From: Candidatus Poribacteria bacterium | GTDB taxonomy: Bacteria; Abyssobacteria; SURF-5 | DNA: 41,597 nucleotides | Assembly: GCA_016215705.1 (NCBI GenBank) | Contig: JACRIR010000240.1 | Coordinates: forward strand, 1-41,597 | Reading direction: 5' to 3' | Made by a program: the position numbers and the translations under genes | Shown: piece by piece, positions 24,383-32,965 of the stretch | Layout: each line of letters starts with the position of its first letter | How positions within the stretch are numbered: position 1 is the first letter of the stretch | The notes under the pieces: model-generated | Told to the model about the DNA's origin: nothing | Seen by the model: only the letters and a program-made list of their open reading frames with translations | The model's database searches: none

Positions 24383-26173
24383 CTACCATGCGCTTTTTCT
24401 TCCCGTCTGGTTGCTCTCTCCCTCCGACTGTGCCGCTCGCAGTTTTTCAATGTTTTCCTTCGCCTCGGCGTTTTGCGGGTCGAGCTCGAGTGCTCGAACC
24501 CAGGCGGCTTCCGCTTCGTCATAGCGCCCGAGGCGAGCATATATCACTCCTAAAGTCGTCTGCGCGTCCGGTGAGCCGGCGTTCAGGCTGACGGCCGCGC
24601 GCGCCTCGATCAGGGCTTCTTGCTGGAATCCCGACCGTGTGTATGCGTTTGCCAATGCGATCCGTGTCTCGGGCGTATCCGGCGCCGCCTTGACCGCTCT
24701 CTTTGCAGCTTCAAGAGCATCCTCCAATCTGCCCGTCGCGAGATATATGTTCGCCACTTGCGTGTTGGCGCGGGCGCTTTCCGGATACTCTTCAAGCGCG
24801 CTTGTCCAGAGCGACAGAGGGTCGCGCCATTGGGTGTTTCTGTTCACCGTGAGAGCGCTCAACACAATGAGAACGGCAGAGAAGCCGCAGATGAGCGCTT
24901 TCCGCCATTTCTTCCGCCCGCCGGTCGAGTTTCGATCGAGACCGACGCCAAGGACATAGCCCGCAATGAACATGATTCCGACCGTCGGAAGGTACATCCT
25001 CTGTTCGTTCACCACGAGTTTAAGCGCCACAAGCGTCGAGCTGGGCGCAAGAGCAAGCGCGAACCACCAGAGGCCAAATGTAACTATAGGTAAAGAGCGG
25101 ATCAAAAGAAGCGAGCCTGCAAAAAGAGCGACCGCAGCAACGACCGACGCGAGCGCAGCCGGCGCCAGGAGCGAGCCCGAGGTTGTGACAACATGGTCAA
25201 TGCTCAAATTCGTCGGAAGCGCTATCAAGCGAAAGTAGATGAACAGCGCCTTTGCTTGAACAAAGAGATTCTCCCAGAGTCCACGCGCCTGCTGAGTGTC
25301 GCCGATAACGCGCAGGATGCGAACGACAAAGACCATGAATCCCGCGGTAAGTGCAACAAACGGCGCGAGCGCAATCGCTGTTTGCAACAACCTTTTTTTG
25401 TCAAATTGAAGGCGGAACCGAAGGATTTCGTAGAGCGCGAGCAGACCCGGAACCGCGACCGCCTCCTCCTTTGAGAGAAGAGCGCACAGATAGGCAACGA
25501 GGGAGGCGAGCAGGAAGAGCGTCTTCCTGAGATTCTTCGCTCCGCTCGCAACAAACCGCCGACTGTTTCCCTTAATTCGGGGACATCCCGCCTGAGGCGG
25601 GACATCGTGTCCCCGAATTAAGGGCTCAGAATGAAAAGCGGCGGGCTCGCGGGCGCGTGTATATAAGAGAAAGCAGAGCAGGGAAAAGCCGCCTGCCAGC
25701 AGCGTGGAACGGCCGGAGATGTAGTTCACGGGCTGCGTGTTGATCGGGTGGCATGCAAACAGGAGGGCGACTGCGAGGGCTGCCGTATGCGACTGCTCAA
25801 TTCCAAACGAACGCATGAGCGCGCCTGCCGCCGCATATACGAGAAGAGTGTTCAAGACATGAATCGCGATGTTGACGAGATGGTAGCCCAACGGGTCTTG
25901 ACCGCCCGCAACATAATTCAAGACGAACGTCGCCATAGTGAGCGGCCTGTAGCCGCTCAAAGGGATGTTGCCTATCAGGCGAGGTGATATAAAGAAATGG
26001 CCTATGCCGGCGAGGCTGTGGACATATTGGTTGTTCAGAATGAAGTGGGGGTCATCGTACTGGAAGGAATTCCCGAGCGTGTTGGCGTAGACGAGCGCAG
26101 GTAAAAGAGCCACCGCAAGAATACGGAGGAAGCTCCCGCGCCTGTTTGTGATGGTCGCGATCTGCTGGGCCAT
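24383..26173 (-). CDS. TMTC-like membrane glycosyltransferase with C-terminal TPR
   Basis: The 596-residue protein has a polytopic N-terminal part of about ten helices and three C-terminal TPR units (SARANTQVANIYLATGRLED onward). The first loop carries the acidic motif FQYDDPHFILNN and a later loop has LSKEEAVAVP, both typical of TMTC/GT-C type mannosyltransferases that use a polyprenyl-phosphate sugar. It would act on proteins or glycans outside the inner membrane. Residues 184-202 (PLIRGHDVPPQAGCPRIKG region) are encoded by an inserted GGGGACAC palindrome and have no counterpart in the family. The frame stays open, so the protein is probably still made. No Shine-Dalgarno sequence is obvious at the ATG. 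Confidence 0.85.
   Translation of the reverse strand: MAQQIATITNRRGSFLRILAVALLPALVYANTLGNSFQYDDPHFILNNQYVHSLAGIGHFFISPRLIGNIPLSGYRPLTMATFVLNYVAGGQDPLGYHLVNIAIHVLNTLLVYAAAGALMRSFGIEQSHTAALAVALLFACHPINTQPVNYISGRSTLLAGGFSLLCFLLYTRAREPAAFHSEPLIRGHDVPPQAGCPRIKGNSRRFVASGAKNLRKTLFLLASLVAYLCALLSKEEAVAVPGLLALYEILRFRLQFDKKRLLQTAIALAPFVALTAGFMVFVVRILRVIGDTQQARGLWENLFVQAKALFIYFRLIALPTNLSIDHVVTTSGSLLAPAALASVVAAVALFAGSLLLIRSLPIVTFGLWWFALALAPSSTLVALKLVVNEQRMYLPTVGIMFIAGYVLGVGLDRNSTGGRKKWRKALICGFSAVLIVLSALTVNRNTQWRDPLSLWTSALEEYPESARANTQVANIYLATGRLEDALEAAKRAVKAAPDTPETRIALANAYTRSGFQQEALIEARAAVSLNAGSPDAQTTLGVIYARLGRYDEAEAAWVRALELDPQNAEAKENIEKLRAAQSEGESNQTGRKSAW
25569..25624. repeat. GGGGACAC-family palindrome, copy 4, inside a coding sequence
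   Basis: A 56-base inverted repeat has outer arms CCCTTAATTCGGGGACA and complement. Its centre differs from the other copies: it holds a second small hairpin (CCCGCC TGA GGCGGG) in place of ATGCGGCAT. It lies within the TMTC-like gene and is read through in frame as about 19 residues in a loop between membrane helices. Confidence 0.88.
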
Positions 26174-26276
26174 TTCGATTTCGGATTATAGCACGGGCGA
26201 TAATATGCGTCAATCAGGAGTACCTCTATCAGGTCCGTCCCGCAAAAGGCGTTTTGTTGAAATATGAAATATCTGT

Positions 26277-26306
26277 TGTAGGGGCACGGCGCGCCGTGCC
26301 CCTACA
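26277..26306. repeat. 30-base perfect palindrome (GGGGCACGGCG core)
   Basis: TGTAGGGGCACGGCG is followed directly by its exact complement. It lies in the 264-base gap between the TMTC-like gene and the RraA-like gene. The sequence differs from the GGGGACAC family, so it is a second class of dispersed palindrome. No T-tract follows, which argues against an intrinsic terminator. Confidence 0.75.
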
Positions 26307-26437
26307 GCCAACCGACGGAGAGATTCGTGGGAAAAAACGAGGGTGCTCACTTGACACGGCTGAATCGGCGATATTTAATATCAGGCGAACTCAACCCTTC
26401 TGGGAGAGCCAAAATACACGAGGAGAGGAACTGCGAT

Positions 26438-27136
26438 ATGTCGAACTTATCGAAAGAGGAGATACTCGCGTTGTGTGAACGGATGGAGAAGCTTTACACG
26501 CCCGCCATTTCGGACGTGCTGGATGACATGGGTTTCAGGAACGGCGCGATGTGCGCCGGCTTCTCGCCCATCATAGGCGACTCGGTTATTGCCGGTCCGG
26601 CGTTTACGATGGCCGAGGACAAAGCCGACAACACGCTGCTCTTAAAGGACATGGACCCATCGTTCATTGTCGGGCTTCTCGATGCTTTCTGCGGAAGTCT
26701 CGATAAGGGGCAGGTTATCGTCGTGGATACGAATGGGTTCTGGGGCGCAGGCGCCTATGGCGAGCTCATGGCGACAACTACGAAATACTATGGCGGCGCG
26801 AGGGGAGCCGTCGTCGACGGCCCGATACGTGATATTCCGCGCGTGAGGGAAATCGGCTTTCCGGTGTGGGCGAGGGGAAGCATACCGACCGACTCGGTTG
26901 GCCGGACGAAGCTTGTCGGGATCAATGTGCCGATAAAGTGCGGGGGCGTGGAGGTGAACCCGGGCGACATAGTCATGGCCGACACGGATGGCATAGTAGT
27001 CATCCCTCCAGCCGTGAATCTGAAAGAATTGGTCGAGCGCGCGGAAGAAGTTGCTGTCGCTGAGCGGCGCTCCCGCGAAGAGTTGCGCCAGGGGAAGTCG
27101 CTGCGGGAGGTGTACGAGAAGTACGGACGATTGTGA
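26438..27136 (+). CDS. RraA-like protein (HMG/CHA aldolase family)
   Basis: The 232-residue protein has the RraA/4-hydroxy-4-methyl-2-oxoglutarate aldolase fold. The hallmarks are TPAISDVLDDMGF near the N-terminus, GAYGELMATTTKYYGGARGAVVDG, the metal/substrate motif DGPIRD (Asp127 to Asp132), and the C-terminal GDIVMADTDGIVVIP. Family members cleave 2-oxo-4-hydroxy acids or decarboxylate oxaloacetate in the cytoplasm with Mg2+; true RraA instead inhibits RNase E. The length and extra C-terminal helix favour the aldolase-like group. ATG 26438 was chosen because AGGAGAGGA lies eight bases upstream. It is followed after 112 bases by the CBS protein gene. Confidence 0.85.
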   Translation: MSNLSKEEILALCERMEKLYTPAISDVLDDMGFRNGAMCAGFSPIIGDSVIAGPAFTMAEDKADNTLLLKDMDPSFIVGLLDAFCGSLDKGQVIVVDTNGFWGAGAYGELMATTTKYYGGARGAVVDGPIRDIPRVREIGFPVWARGSIPTDSVGRTKLVGINVPIKCGGVEVNPGDIVMADTDGIVVIPPAVNLKELVERAEEVAVAERRSREELRQGKSLREVYEKYGRL

Positions 27137-27248
27137 GGTTTAGGGTTTGTGTTGAATTGCGGAGCGCGAAAATGATAGAATTTTGTTCGATTCCAGAGTC
27201 TGTTCGGTGCGGGAACTAATCTCCAGGGAAGCGGGAGGAGGAGGCACA

Positions 27249-27662
27249 GTGCTCGAGAAAATGCGCGAGACACTCGTTCGCGACTTGATGAATCGCGAAG
27301 TCAAGTTCATAAGAGAAGACATCTCGCTGCTCGATGCGGTATGGAAGATGAAGGAGTTTGGAGTGTCATGCCTGGTTGTCGAGAGTGCGAACAAGGCGGA
27401 CGGGTATGGTATAGTCACTCGGAAAGACCTCATCAATAAACTGATAGACCCTGAGCCTGGCGAGCAACATGCCTTCGTTTCGGACGTAATGTCGCGGCCC
27501 ATCGTTACGGTCCCGCCCACCGTCAGCGTATCGGCCTGCGTCAAATTGATGAAACGCTTCAACATGAGGAGGGTCCCCGTTTTTGACGGCAAACAGATAG
27601 TGGGAATCCTCAGCAACAGCGACATTTTCAAGAGGTTCTACCCTGGTCCGGGCGTACATTAG
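27249..27662 (+). CDS. CBS-domain pair protein
   Basis: The 137-residue protein consists almost only of two CBS domains: residues 8-64 (VRDLMNREVKFIREDISLLD onward) and 76-133 (VSDVMSRPIVTVPPTVSVSA onward). Such pairs bind AMP, ATP or SAM and act as energy sensors or regulatory subunits. GTG 27249 is the likely start, because GGAGGAGGAGG lies just upstream; an ATG at 27261 is an alternative, while an upstream TTG lacks a ribosome site. It ends nine bases before the large membrane protein gene, so the two are probably co-transcribed. The regulated partner is unknown. Confidence 0.88.
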   Translation: MLEKMRETLVRDLMNREVKFIREDISLLDAVWKMKEFGVSCLVVESANKADGYGIVTRKDLINKLIDPEPGEQHAFVSDVMSRPIVTVPPTVSVSACVKLMKRFNMRRVPVFDGKQIVGILSNSDIFKRFYPGPGVH

Positions 27663-27670
27663 AAATTGGA

Positions 27671-29929
27671 ATGCCCGATAACGGCGCATTGAAGAAGACT
27701 TATCCGTACATTCCCTTCGGCGTTCTGGCCGCATGGGCGGGCTTGGTGATGCTCCGGTTCTACCGGGAGCATCCACTTGGATTGAAGCAGTTTTACGGAC
27801 TCATTCTCCGGCTGCAGATTCCTCCTCCCCCATCGGATTTTCCGAAAATCGTGATAGCCGGCAGACATCTGTCTCTCGCCTGTTTGCTGGTGTTTGTGGG
27901 TATCCTTGCAGGCAGACGCCTTCTCAGAACAATCGGAATAGTTCGCGTAGAGAACCCATCCGGAAGCAAATGGCTCGTCAGCCGGGAACTTGTTCTCGCG
28001 TTTGGACTGGGATGGGGATTCCTCATATATCTCACCTTTCTGCTCGGCGCCGTCGGGGGGCTGTATTCAGCGGTGATGTGGGGAGTGATACTCCTCTTGC
28101 TCGGCGTTTGCGTCCGGGACATTCCCTGTGTTTTTCGTGATCTGGCGATTTTGCTAAGGCGAGACAAGTCCCCCTCTTTCACGGACGCCAACTTGTTCGC
28201 AGACGGGGGGCGAAAACGGACCGAAGACAATGTGCGAACAGATTCGCATCTAAAGCAGGCTGGTCAGCGCACACCTCCGCAGCCAGGTCCGGACGCACAG
28301 TTGTCAGAAAGACCGCTGTCCGGCTTGCTCGAGCGCGTCGGTAGCGCCGCGGTGATAGTAATGCTTATCCTCATCGCGATCATGGCGCTCGCCCCGAGCA
28401 TCACACACGACGCGATGGTATATCATCTCGACGTTCCTCGGATATATACGCAGGAGCACGGGTTCAAGGCTGTGCCATATAACCTTTTCTCAAACACTTT
28501 CCTCAACATGGAGATGCTATACGTTGTCGCATTGTTGATTGACGACTTTATTCTGGCGAACTTGATTCACTACATTCTGGGCGTTGCGACTTTGGTGCTT
28601 TTCTGCTCGGTGATACAATCCAATTTCGGGCGTTCGGCAGCAGTCCTGACCGCGCTCATTTTCTTTTTCAATCCCCCCTTCCTGAACCAAATGCCGCTTG
28701 CGTATGGCGATATTGGGATGGCGTTTTATTTTGTGCTCGCGCTATACAGTCTGTGGAGGTGGAAGACGGAAGGCGCGGAGGGCTGGTTCGCTCTGGCCTG
28801 CGTATTTGCAGGCGTGTTCAGCGGTATGAAATACACCGCGATGTATGGACTCTTCACGATGTGTGTCATGATTGCCGCGGCGGAGCTTTCATCGGGCGAG
28901 CGCCGTGTTGGCAAAGCGATCAAGCGGTTGGCGCTGTTCGGGGCAGTTGTCACGGTGTTTGTTTCGCCGTATCTTATCAAGAACTATTTGATAACGGGCA
29001 ACCCCGTCTATCCAGTCATGTACAATCTTTTCGACGGCCGTTGGCTCTCCCCGCTACAAGTTGTAAGGATGCTCGAGTACGTCCATTCTCATGGGATGGG
29101 CCATGATTGGCGGCATATGTTGGCGCTGCCCTGGAATATAACCATATTCGGGAACAGCGGCTTTGCCAATTTCGACACGGCGATAACGCCGCTGTGGCTC
29201 ATTTTGTTGCCGGCTTTTGTTTTCATTCGGCCGAAACCTGCGTTCGCGAAGTGGGCTGCGCTCGCGTGCGGCCTCTATTTCCTGAGTTGGGCGGCATCCA
29301 CGCATATCACCCGCTACATGATGCCTATCTTTCCTCTGCTCAGTTTTCTTTGCGCGTTCACAATCGTCAAGCTGAGCGAGAAGGCCTCTGCGGTCTCGGG
29401 AGTTCTTTCAGCAATTTTTGAGGCATCCGTGGTCCTGATGTGCGGGCTCGTGTGGTTTTCCTTCACTTACTTCTATCCGCCCCGCGTGCCTGCGGAGTTC
29501 GGGCCGGCCGTTTGGGGATCGCAGACTCGAGATGAATTCCTGACCCGAAAGATTCCAAATTACCCTGTGTTCAGGTATATAAGCGAAGATTTGCCGCCGG
29601 ACGCCCGGTTGATCTTTTTCTGGGACAATCGCGGTTTCTTCTGCAACAAACCCAAGATTGGGGATAGTGTAATAGAAGCGCCCATGATGATTGAATTGGT
29701 GCACGAGGCGGGAACAGCGGATGCGTTTCATCATAAGCTGAAGGCGATGGGTATCACCCATATGCTCTTTAATACCTTTTTCTTGGAGAGATTCCCCACC
29801 CACAGGATTTCGATGGAAGACGACATACGTTTTGCAGGCGATTTGGCGGTCTTCAGGGGTTTTCTAAGGGAATATTGTGTGCCCCTGTTTTCATCCATGG
29901 GGGCAACCGTCTATGCGTTGCGCGATTGA
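27671..29929 (+). CDS. Large polytopic membrane protein, GT-C glycosyltransferase-like
   Basis: The 752-residue protein has more than a dozen predicted membrane helices. A soluble segment lies at about residues 165-220 (basic, Pro/Gln-rich). The loop SITHDAMVYHLDVPRIY holds an acidic residue just outside a helix, as in GT-C enzymes that use polyprenyl-phosphate sugars. LSYGD-like text (QMPLAYGDIGMAFYF) and SGMKYTAMYG follow, and the last 130 residues are a soluble domain. I cannot name a closer family. It is encoded nine bases after the CBS protein. It probably transfers a sugar at the outer face of the inner membrane; the donor and acceptor are unknown. Confidence 0.7.
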   Translation: MPDNGALKKTYPYIPFGVLAAWAGLVMLRFYREHPLGLKQFYGLILRLQIPPPPSDFPKIVIAGRHLSLACLLVFVGILAGRRLLRTIGIVRVENPSGSKWLVSRELVLAFGLGWGFLIYLTFLLGAVGGLYSAVMWGVILLLLGVCVRDIPCVFRDLAILLRRDKSPSFTDANLFADGGRKRTEDNVRTDSHLKQAGQRTPPQPGPDAQLSERPLSGLLERVGSAAVIVMLILIAIMALAPSITHDAMVYHLDVPRIYTQEHGFKAVPYNLFSNTFLNMEMLYVVALLIDDFILANLIHYILGVATLVLFCSVIQSNFGRSAAVLTALIFFFNPPFLNQMPLAYGDIGMAFYFVLALYSLWRWKTEGAEGWFALACVFAGVFSGMKYTAMYGLFTMCVMIAAAELSSGERRVGKAIKRLALFGAVVTVFVSPYLIKNYLITGNPVYPVMYNLFDGRWLSPLQVVRMLEYVHSHGMGHDWRHMLALPWNITIFGNSGFANFDTAITPLWLILLPAFVFIRPKPAFAKWAALACGLYFLSWAASTHITRYMMPIFPLLSFLCAFTIVKLSEKASAVSGVLSAIFEASVVLMCGLVWFSFTYFYPPRVPAEFGPAVWGSQTRDEFLTRKIPNYPVFRYISEDLPPDARLIFFWDNRGFFCNKPKIGDSVIEAPMMIELVHEAGTADAFHHKLKAMGITHMLFNTFFLERFPTHRISMEDDIRFAGDLAVFRGFLREYCVPLFSSMGATVYALRD

Positions 29930-29954
29930 GGGCAAGGAATGGCCCTTGACTCAC

Positions 29955-31454
29955 CTACTGCCGGAAGAGAGGCGAGCGTTGGCCGGGGTAGGTTACGTAT
30001 ACTATGTCGTTCTGAACGTGAACGAAGTAAATCGGATCCGTGGACCTTTTGGCCTTTTCCGGAACTCTGCCATTCTCAAGGCCGGTGGCATTGAGCGTCG
30101 GATTGTCGTATAGCACCCTGATCGCGCATGAAAGGTTTCTCAGCCAGTCAGCATTGTAGTCTCCCGTGAAAATGAATCCGCTGTCGTCGGGGGGATTGGG
30201 AATCTTGTCAAGCAGTTGTTTTTCGACATTGCGCATGCGGAGAGTAACTGTATGCAGCCTGGCCTCCTCCCTTCGAATCACGAAGGTTGACCGCGCCAGG
30301 ATTCCCGCCATGAATATCACGCATACGGCCGCCGCGAGAGTTTTGCTGCGCCTGGATAAAGTCGTCGCCATCTTGCTCAGGATGCTGCCAATGAGCAGCA
30401 TCAAGCCCACGTCCGGAAGAAGAAGATAATAATGATAGAGGCGTTGCGGCGCGAACAGGACAGGGAACAGCGCGCAAAGGAACCACCCAAGAGCGAACAC
30501 CGATATTCTCTCCAGCCGCCAACTCTGCCTCCATGAAAAATAGGAAAGCATTCCGGCGACAATCAGGAGTTTCAATGAAACCAGCCACCAGTTCGTTTTC
30601 CACACCAGGCTGTCGCGGAACAACGAATCCAAAGGAGAGACACCGAGGAAACCCGCCAAATAGCTGTCAATTGCCCAGGAGAGATACACCCCGAGATACC
30701 GTATGACGAAGGGTCCGACTGACAGCCCATAAGCGCCGGCTTCAAGGACATTGAAATAGTGAAGCCTTATGAAAAGGTAGCACAACGTTATCACAAGAAA
30801 AGGACACAACCTTGCGCCTAGCAATAAGGAATCTTTTCTGTTTTTCGGAAAGTCATACAGCGCTTCAAACAGAACTATTATGCCGGGAACCGCAATGCCG
30901 ATTTCCTTTGAGAGCAGCGCAAGCAAGAACAAGAAGACTGACAGCGCCAGATATGCCGGCATGCGCCTGTTTACGGACACAGTGTAGGCAAGAACGGATG
31001 CGGTTGCAAAGAATGCGGCAAACAGTTCCGGAGCGCAGGAAATCCACAATTGCGTGAGCGCGTGCGCCATATTGACGGGAAACAGGACCGCTGCAATGAA
31101 TGCAGTGGGCCCGTCCCCCTTGAGATTGATGATCAGGAAATAAATCATGAATGAGATTAACGCCATCAAACACAAGTTTATTATGCGAAACCAGAACGCA
31201 TTCGCGCCGACCAGAATTTGCATAACACCGAAATACACGTATGTGGCCAATGGCCGATAGAAGGGGACCTGTTCACCGCTGACTGAAGAAAAATGGACGG
31301 GAGAAAAAGCTTTCAGCACGTCGGAAGCCGACGTCAGCCTGCTTCCGTCCAGGAGTTCATAGTCATCCATCAAGAAAGGGAACTCAAGAGAAGGCGCATA
31401 GAGCCACAGAAGTATGAGAAAGCCTATGACTATGGTTGAGGTTTTTCCGAACAT
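29955..31454 (-). CDS. TMTC/GT39-like polytopic glycosyltransferase
   Basis: The 499-residue protein has about eleven membrane helices. The first outer loop contains FPFLMDDYELLDGSRL, with the Asp-Asp pair expected of a GT-C catalytic site, and a later loop has LLSKEIGIAVPGII, as in the TMTC-like protein at 24383-26173. There is no TPR tail; a short soluble C-terminal domain ends the chain. Its start overlaps the 3' end of the gene at 31430 by 25 bases, so the pair is translated from one message. It most likely acts in envelope glycan or glycoprotein assembly. Confidence 0.78.
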   Translation of the reverse strand: MFGKTSTIVIGFLILLWLYAPSLEFPFLMDDYELLDGSRLTSASDVLKAFSPVHFSSVSGEQVPFYRPLATYVYFGVMQILVGANAFWFRIINLCLMALISFMIYFLIINLKGDGPTAFIAAVLFPVNMAHALTQLWISCAPELFAAFFATASVLAYTVSVNRRMPAYLALSVFLFLLALLSKEIGIAVPGIIVLFEALYDFPKNRKDSLLLGARLCPFLVITLCYLFIRLHYFNVLEAGAYGLSVGPFVIRYLGVYLSWAIDSYLAGFLGVSPLDSLFRDSLVWKTNWWLVSLKLLIVAGMLSYFSWRQSWRLERISVFALGWFLCALFPVLFAPQRLYHYYLLLPDVGLMLLIGSILSKMATTLSRRSKTLAAAVCVIFMAGILARSTFVIRREEARLHTVTLRMRNVEKQLLDKIPNPPDDSGFIFTGDYNADWLRNLSCAIRVLYDNPTLNATGLENGRVPEKAKRSTDPIYFVHVQNDIVYVTYPGQRSPLFRQ

Positions 31455-32737
31455 CGAATCTTATCCTGCCATGAGCCAAATGCAAAGAAAAGCCACAAAG
31501 CCGACAAAGCTACGAATCTTATAAGAACAAGACTTTGTTTCCGTGAAAACGGAAACACGTTTATTGCTGAGAAGCAGGCTATAAAGAGAGCCCCCGTCAG
31601 GAATCTGTGTTTTCCCTTCCCCATCGTGTCACCAAGCATCAAGAAGAACGGGATCAACAATATCATGAGATAATGGAACCAAGTCACAGGCGATATAAGA
31701 AGCATTGTCAATACATAGAGTGACACCTCATTGTTTTCCGGAAGATCGCGAGTGATATATTCTCTTTTCGTCAAGAACCAAACCACAAGAAGAATGCCGA
31801 CGGAAAGAAGCTTGGAAACATAGACGGCTCTTGAATCAAGCATGCCATTTATGCCTTCGGATGGTCCCAGCGGGCCGTGGGCATAGAACAGCCTTCCCAC
31901 AAAACCGTAGAGGCCGTGGTTGAAATAATGGAAATTGCCGGAGGATATGGTCGGGAACACTTCCTTGACAAAGAATACCAGAGGCTTGCTTCCGAGAAGA
32001 GCCAGAGGAAAAAGGCACAGCAGACCAACAAACAAAGCAGACAGCAGCAGGAACCGATATTTGCGCTTTCTCAAGAAGTAGAGACCCCAGATGGCCGGAA
32101 TCACTTTTATCTGGATCATGAGGGCCCAGATCGCACTCGCAGCCAGGTCCTGTCGTTTTTCCAACAAGAAGAGAAAAAGCGCCAATAAGAAGAGCAGAAT
32201 CGTGTTCGTCTGGCCGAAAAGAAGATCGGCCTGCATCGGCAGGAAGAAAGAGCACGTCAACAATGCAAGGGCAACGAACTCGAGGCTCTTTCCCCTCAGT
32301 AATATTACCAGGGTGGCTGAAAACAGGATTGCGCTGCCGACCACCCAAATCTTGTATGCCGTATCAAACGAGAAGAGTGTCAAGGGCAGATAGAGGAAGA
32401 TTGAAAAGGGAGTGGATATGTATCGTTGGAAAATACGCGGCGCAATTTCAGGATACAGAAAGTTATCACTGCGCAAGGCCAGTCCGTGTCCGTGGTATTG
32501 CATAGTCCGGTAGTCATATATTTGAGAGAATCCGGAATGGGCCACCATGTGGGCAGTGGCGTAGTTGACTTCCAGATCCATTGGAACAAATGCCTTGTGG
32601 TCCAGCCCATGGAAGAACAAGCGATTTGGAACTGAAACAGGGATATCAAAGAGGAAAGACGCGACGTTCCACAACATGAGACAAATTGAAAGCAGGATGA
32701 CAGCCTGGAAGAGCCGCCGCCCACCGGCTAAAGGCAT
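31430..32737 (-). CDS. GT87-like (DUF2029) membrane glycosyltransferase
   Basis: The 435-residue protein has about ten membrane helices. It carries the DUF2029/GT87 pattern: an outer loop MDLEVNYATAHMVAHSGFSQIYD with Asp and Tyr residues, then FLYPEIAPRI, and FGQTNTILLFLLALFLFL. GT87 enzymes such as PimE transfer mannose from polyprenyl-phosphate-mannose. ATG 32737 (MPLAGGRR) was chosen because AGGGAGA lies nine bases upstream; longer in-frame starts at 32878 or 32860 add a non-hydrophobic leader without a ribosome site. It is the first gene of a two-gene operon with the GT-C gene at 29955. Confidence 0.82.
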   Translation of the reverse strand: MPLAGGRRLFQAVILLSICLMLWNVASFLFDIPVSVPNRLFFHGLDHKAFVPMDLEVNYATAHMVAHSGFSQIYDYRTMQYHGHGLALRSDNFLYPEIAPRIFQRYISTPFSIFLYLPLTLFSFDTAYKIWVVGSAILFSATLVILLRGKSLEFVALALLTCSFFLPMQADLLFGQTNTILLFLLALFLFLLEKRQDLAASAIWALMIQIKVIPAIWGLYFLRKRKYRFLLLSALFVGLLCLFPLALLGSKPLVFFVKEVFPTISSGNFHYFNHGLYGFVGRLFYAHGPLGPSEGINGMLDSRAVYVSKLLSVGILLVVWFLTKREYITRDLPENNEVSLYVLTMLLISPVTWFHYLMILLIPFFLMLGDTMGKGKHRFLTGALFIACFSAINVFPFSRKQSLVLIRFVALSALWLFFAFGSWQDKIRCSEKPQP

Positions 32738-32965
32738 GTTCCGGAATCTCCCTTGCTCCACGAACAAGACCGCATGAAAAGAGGCTTGCGCTAGTTTACA
32801 CCCTGCAATTTTCAAATGCAATTGCGCTGCAACTGTGCGACCATGAGCGAATGCGGCCATTGAATTTCGGGATTTCATCTGTTATTCTCTAGGCAAGCGC
32901 TGAAACAAGCAGAAACATTTCTACCGAGAATATCCGGTCATAGAACAAGAAAGAACTAAACCGCA

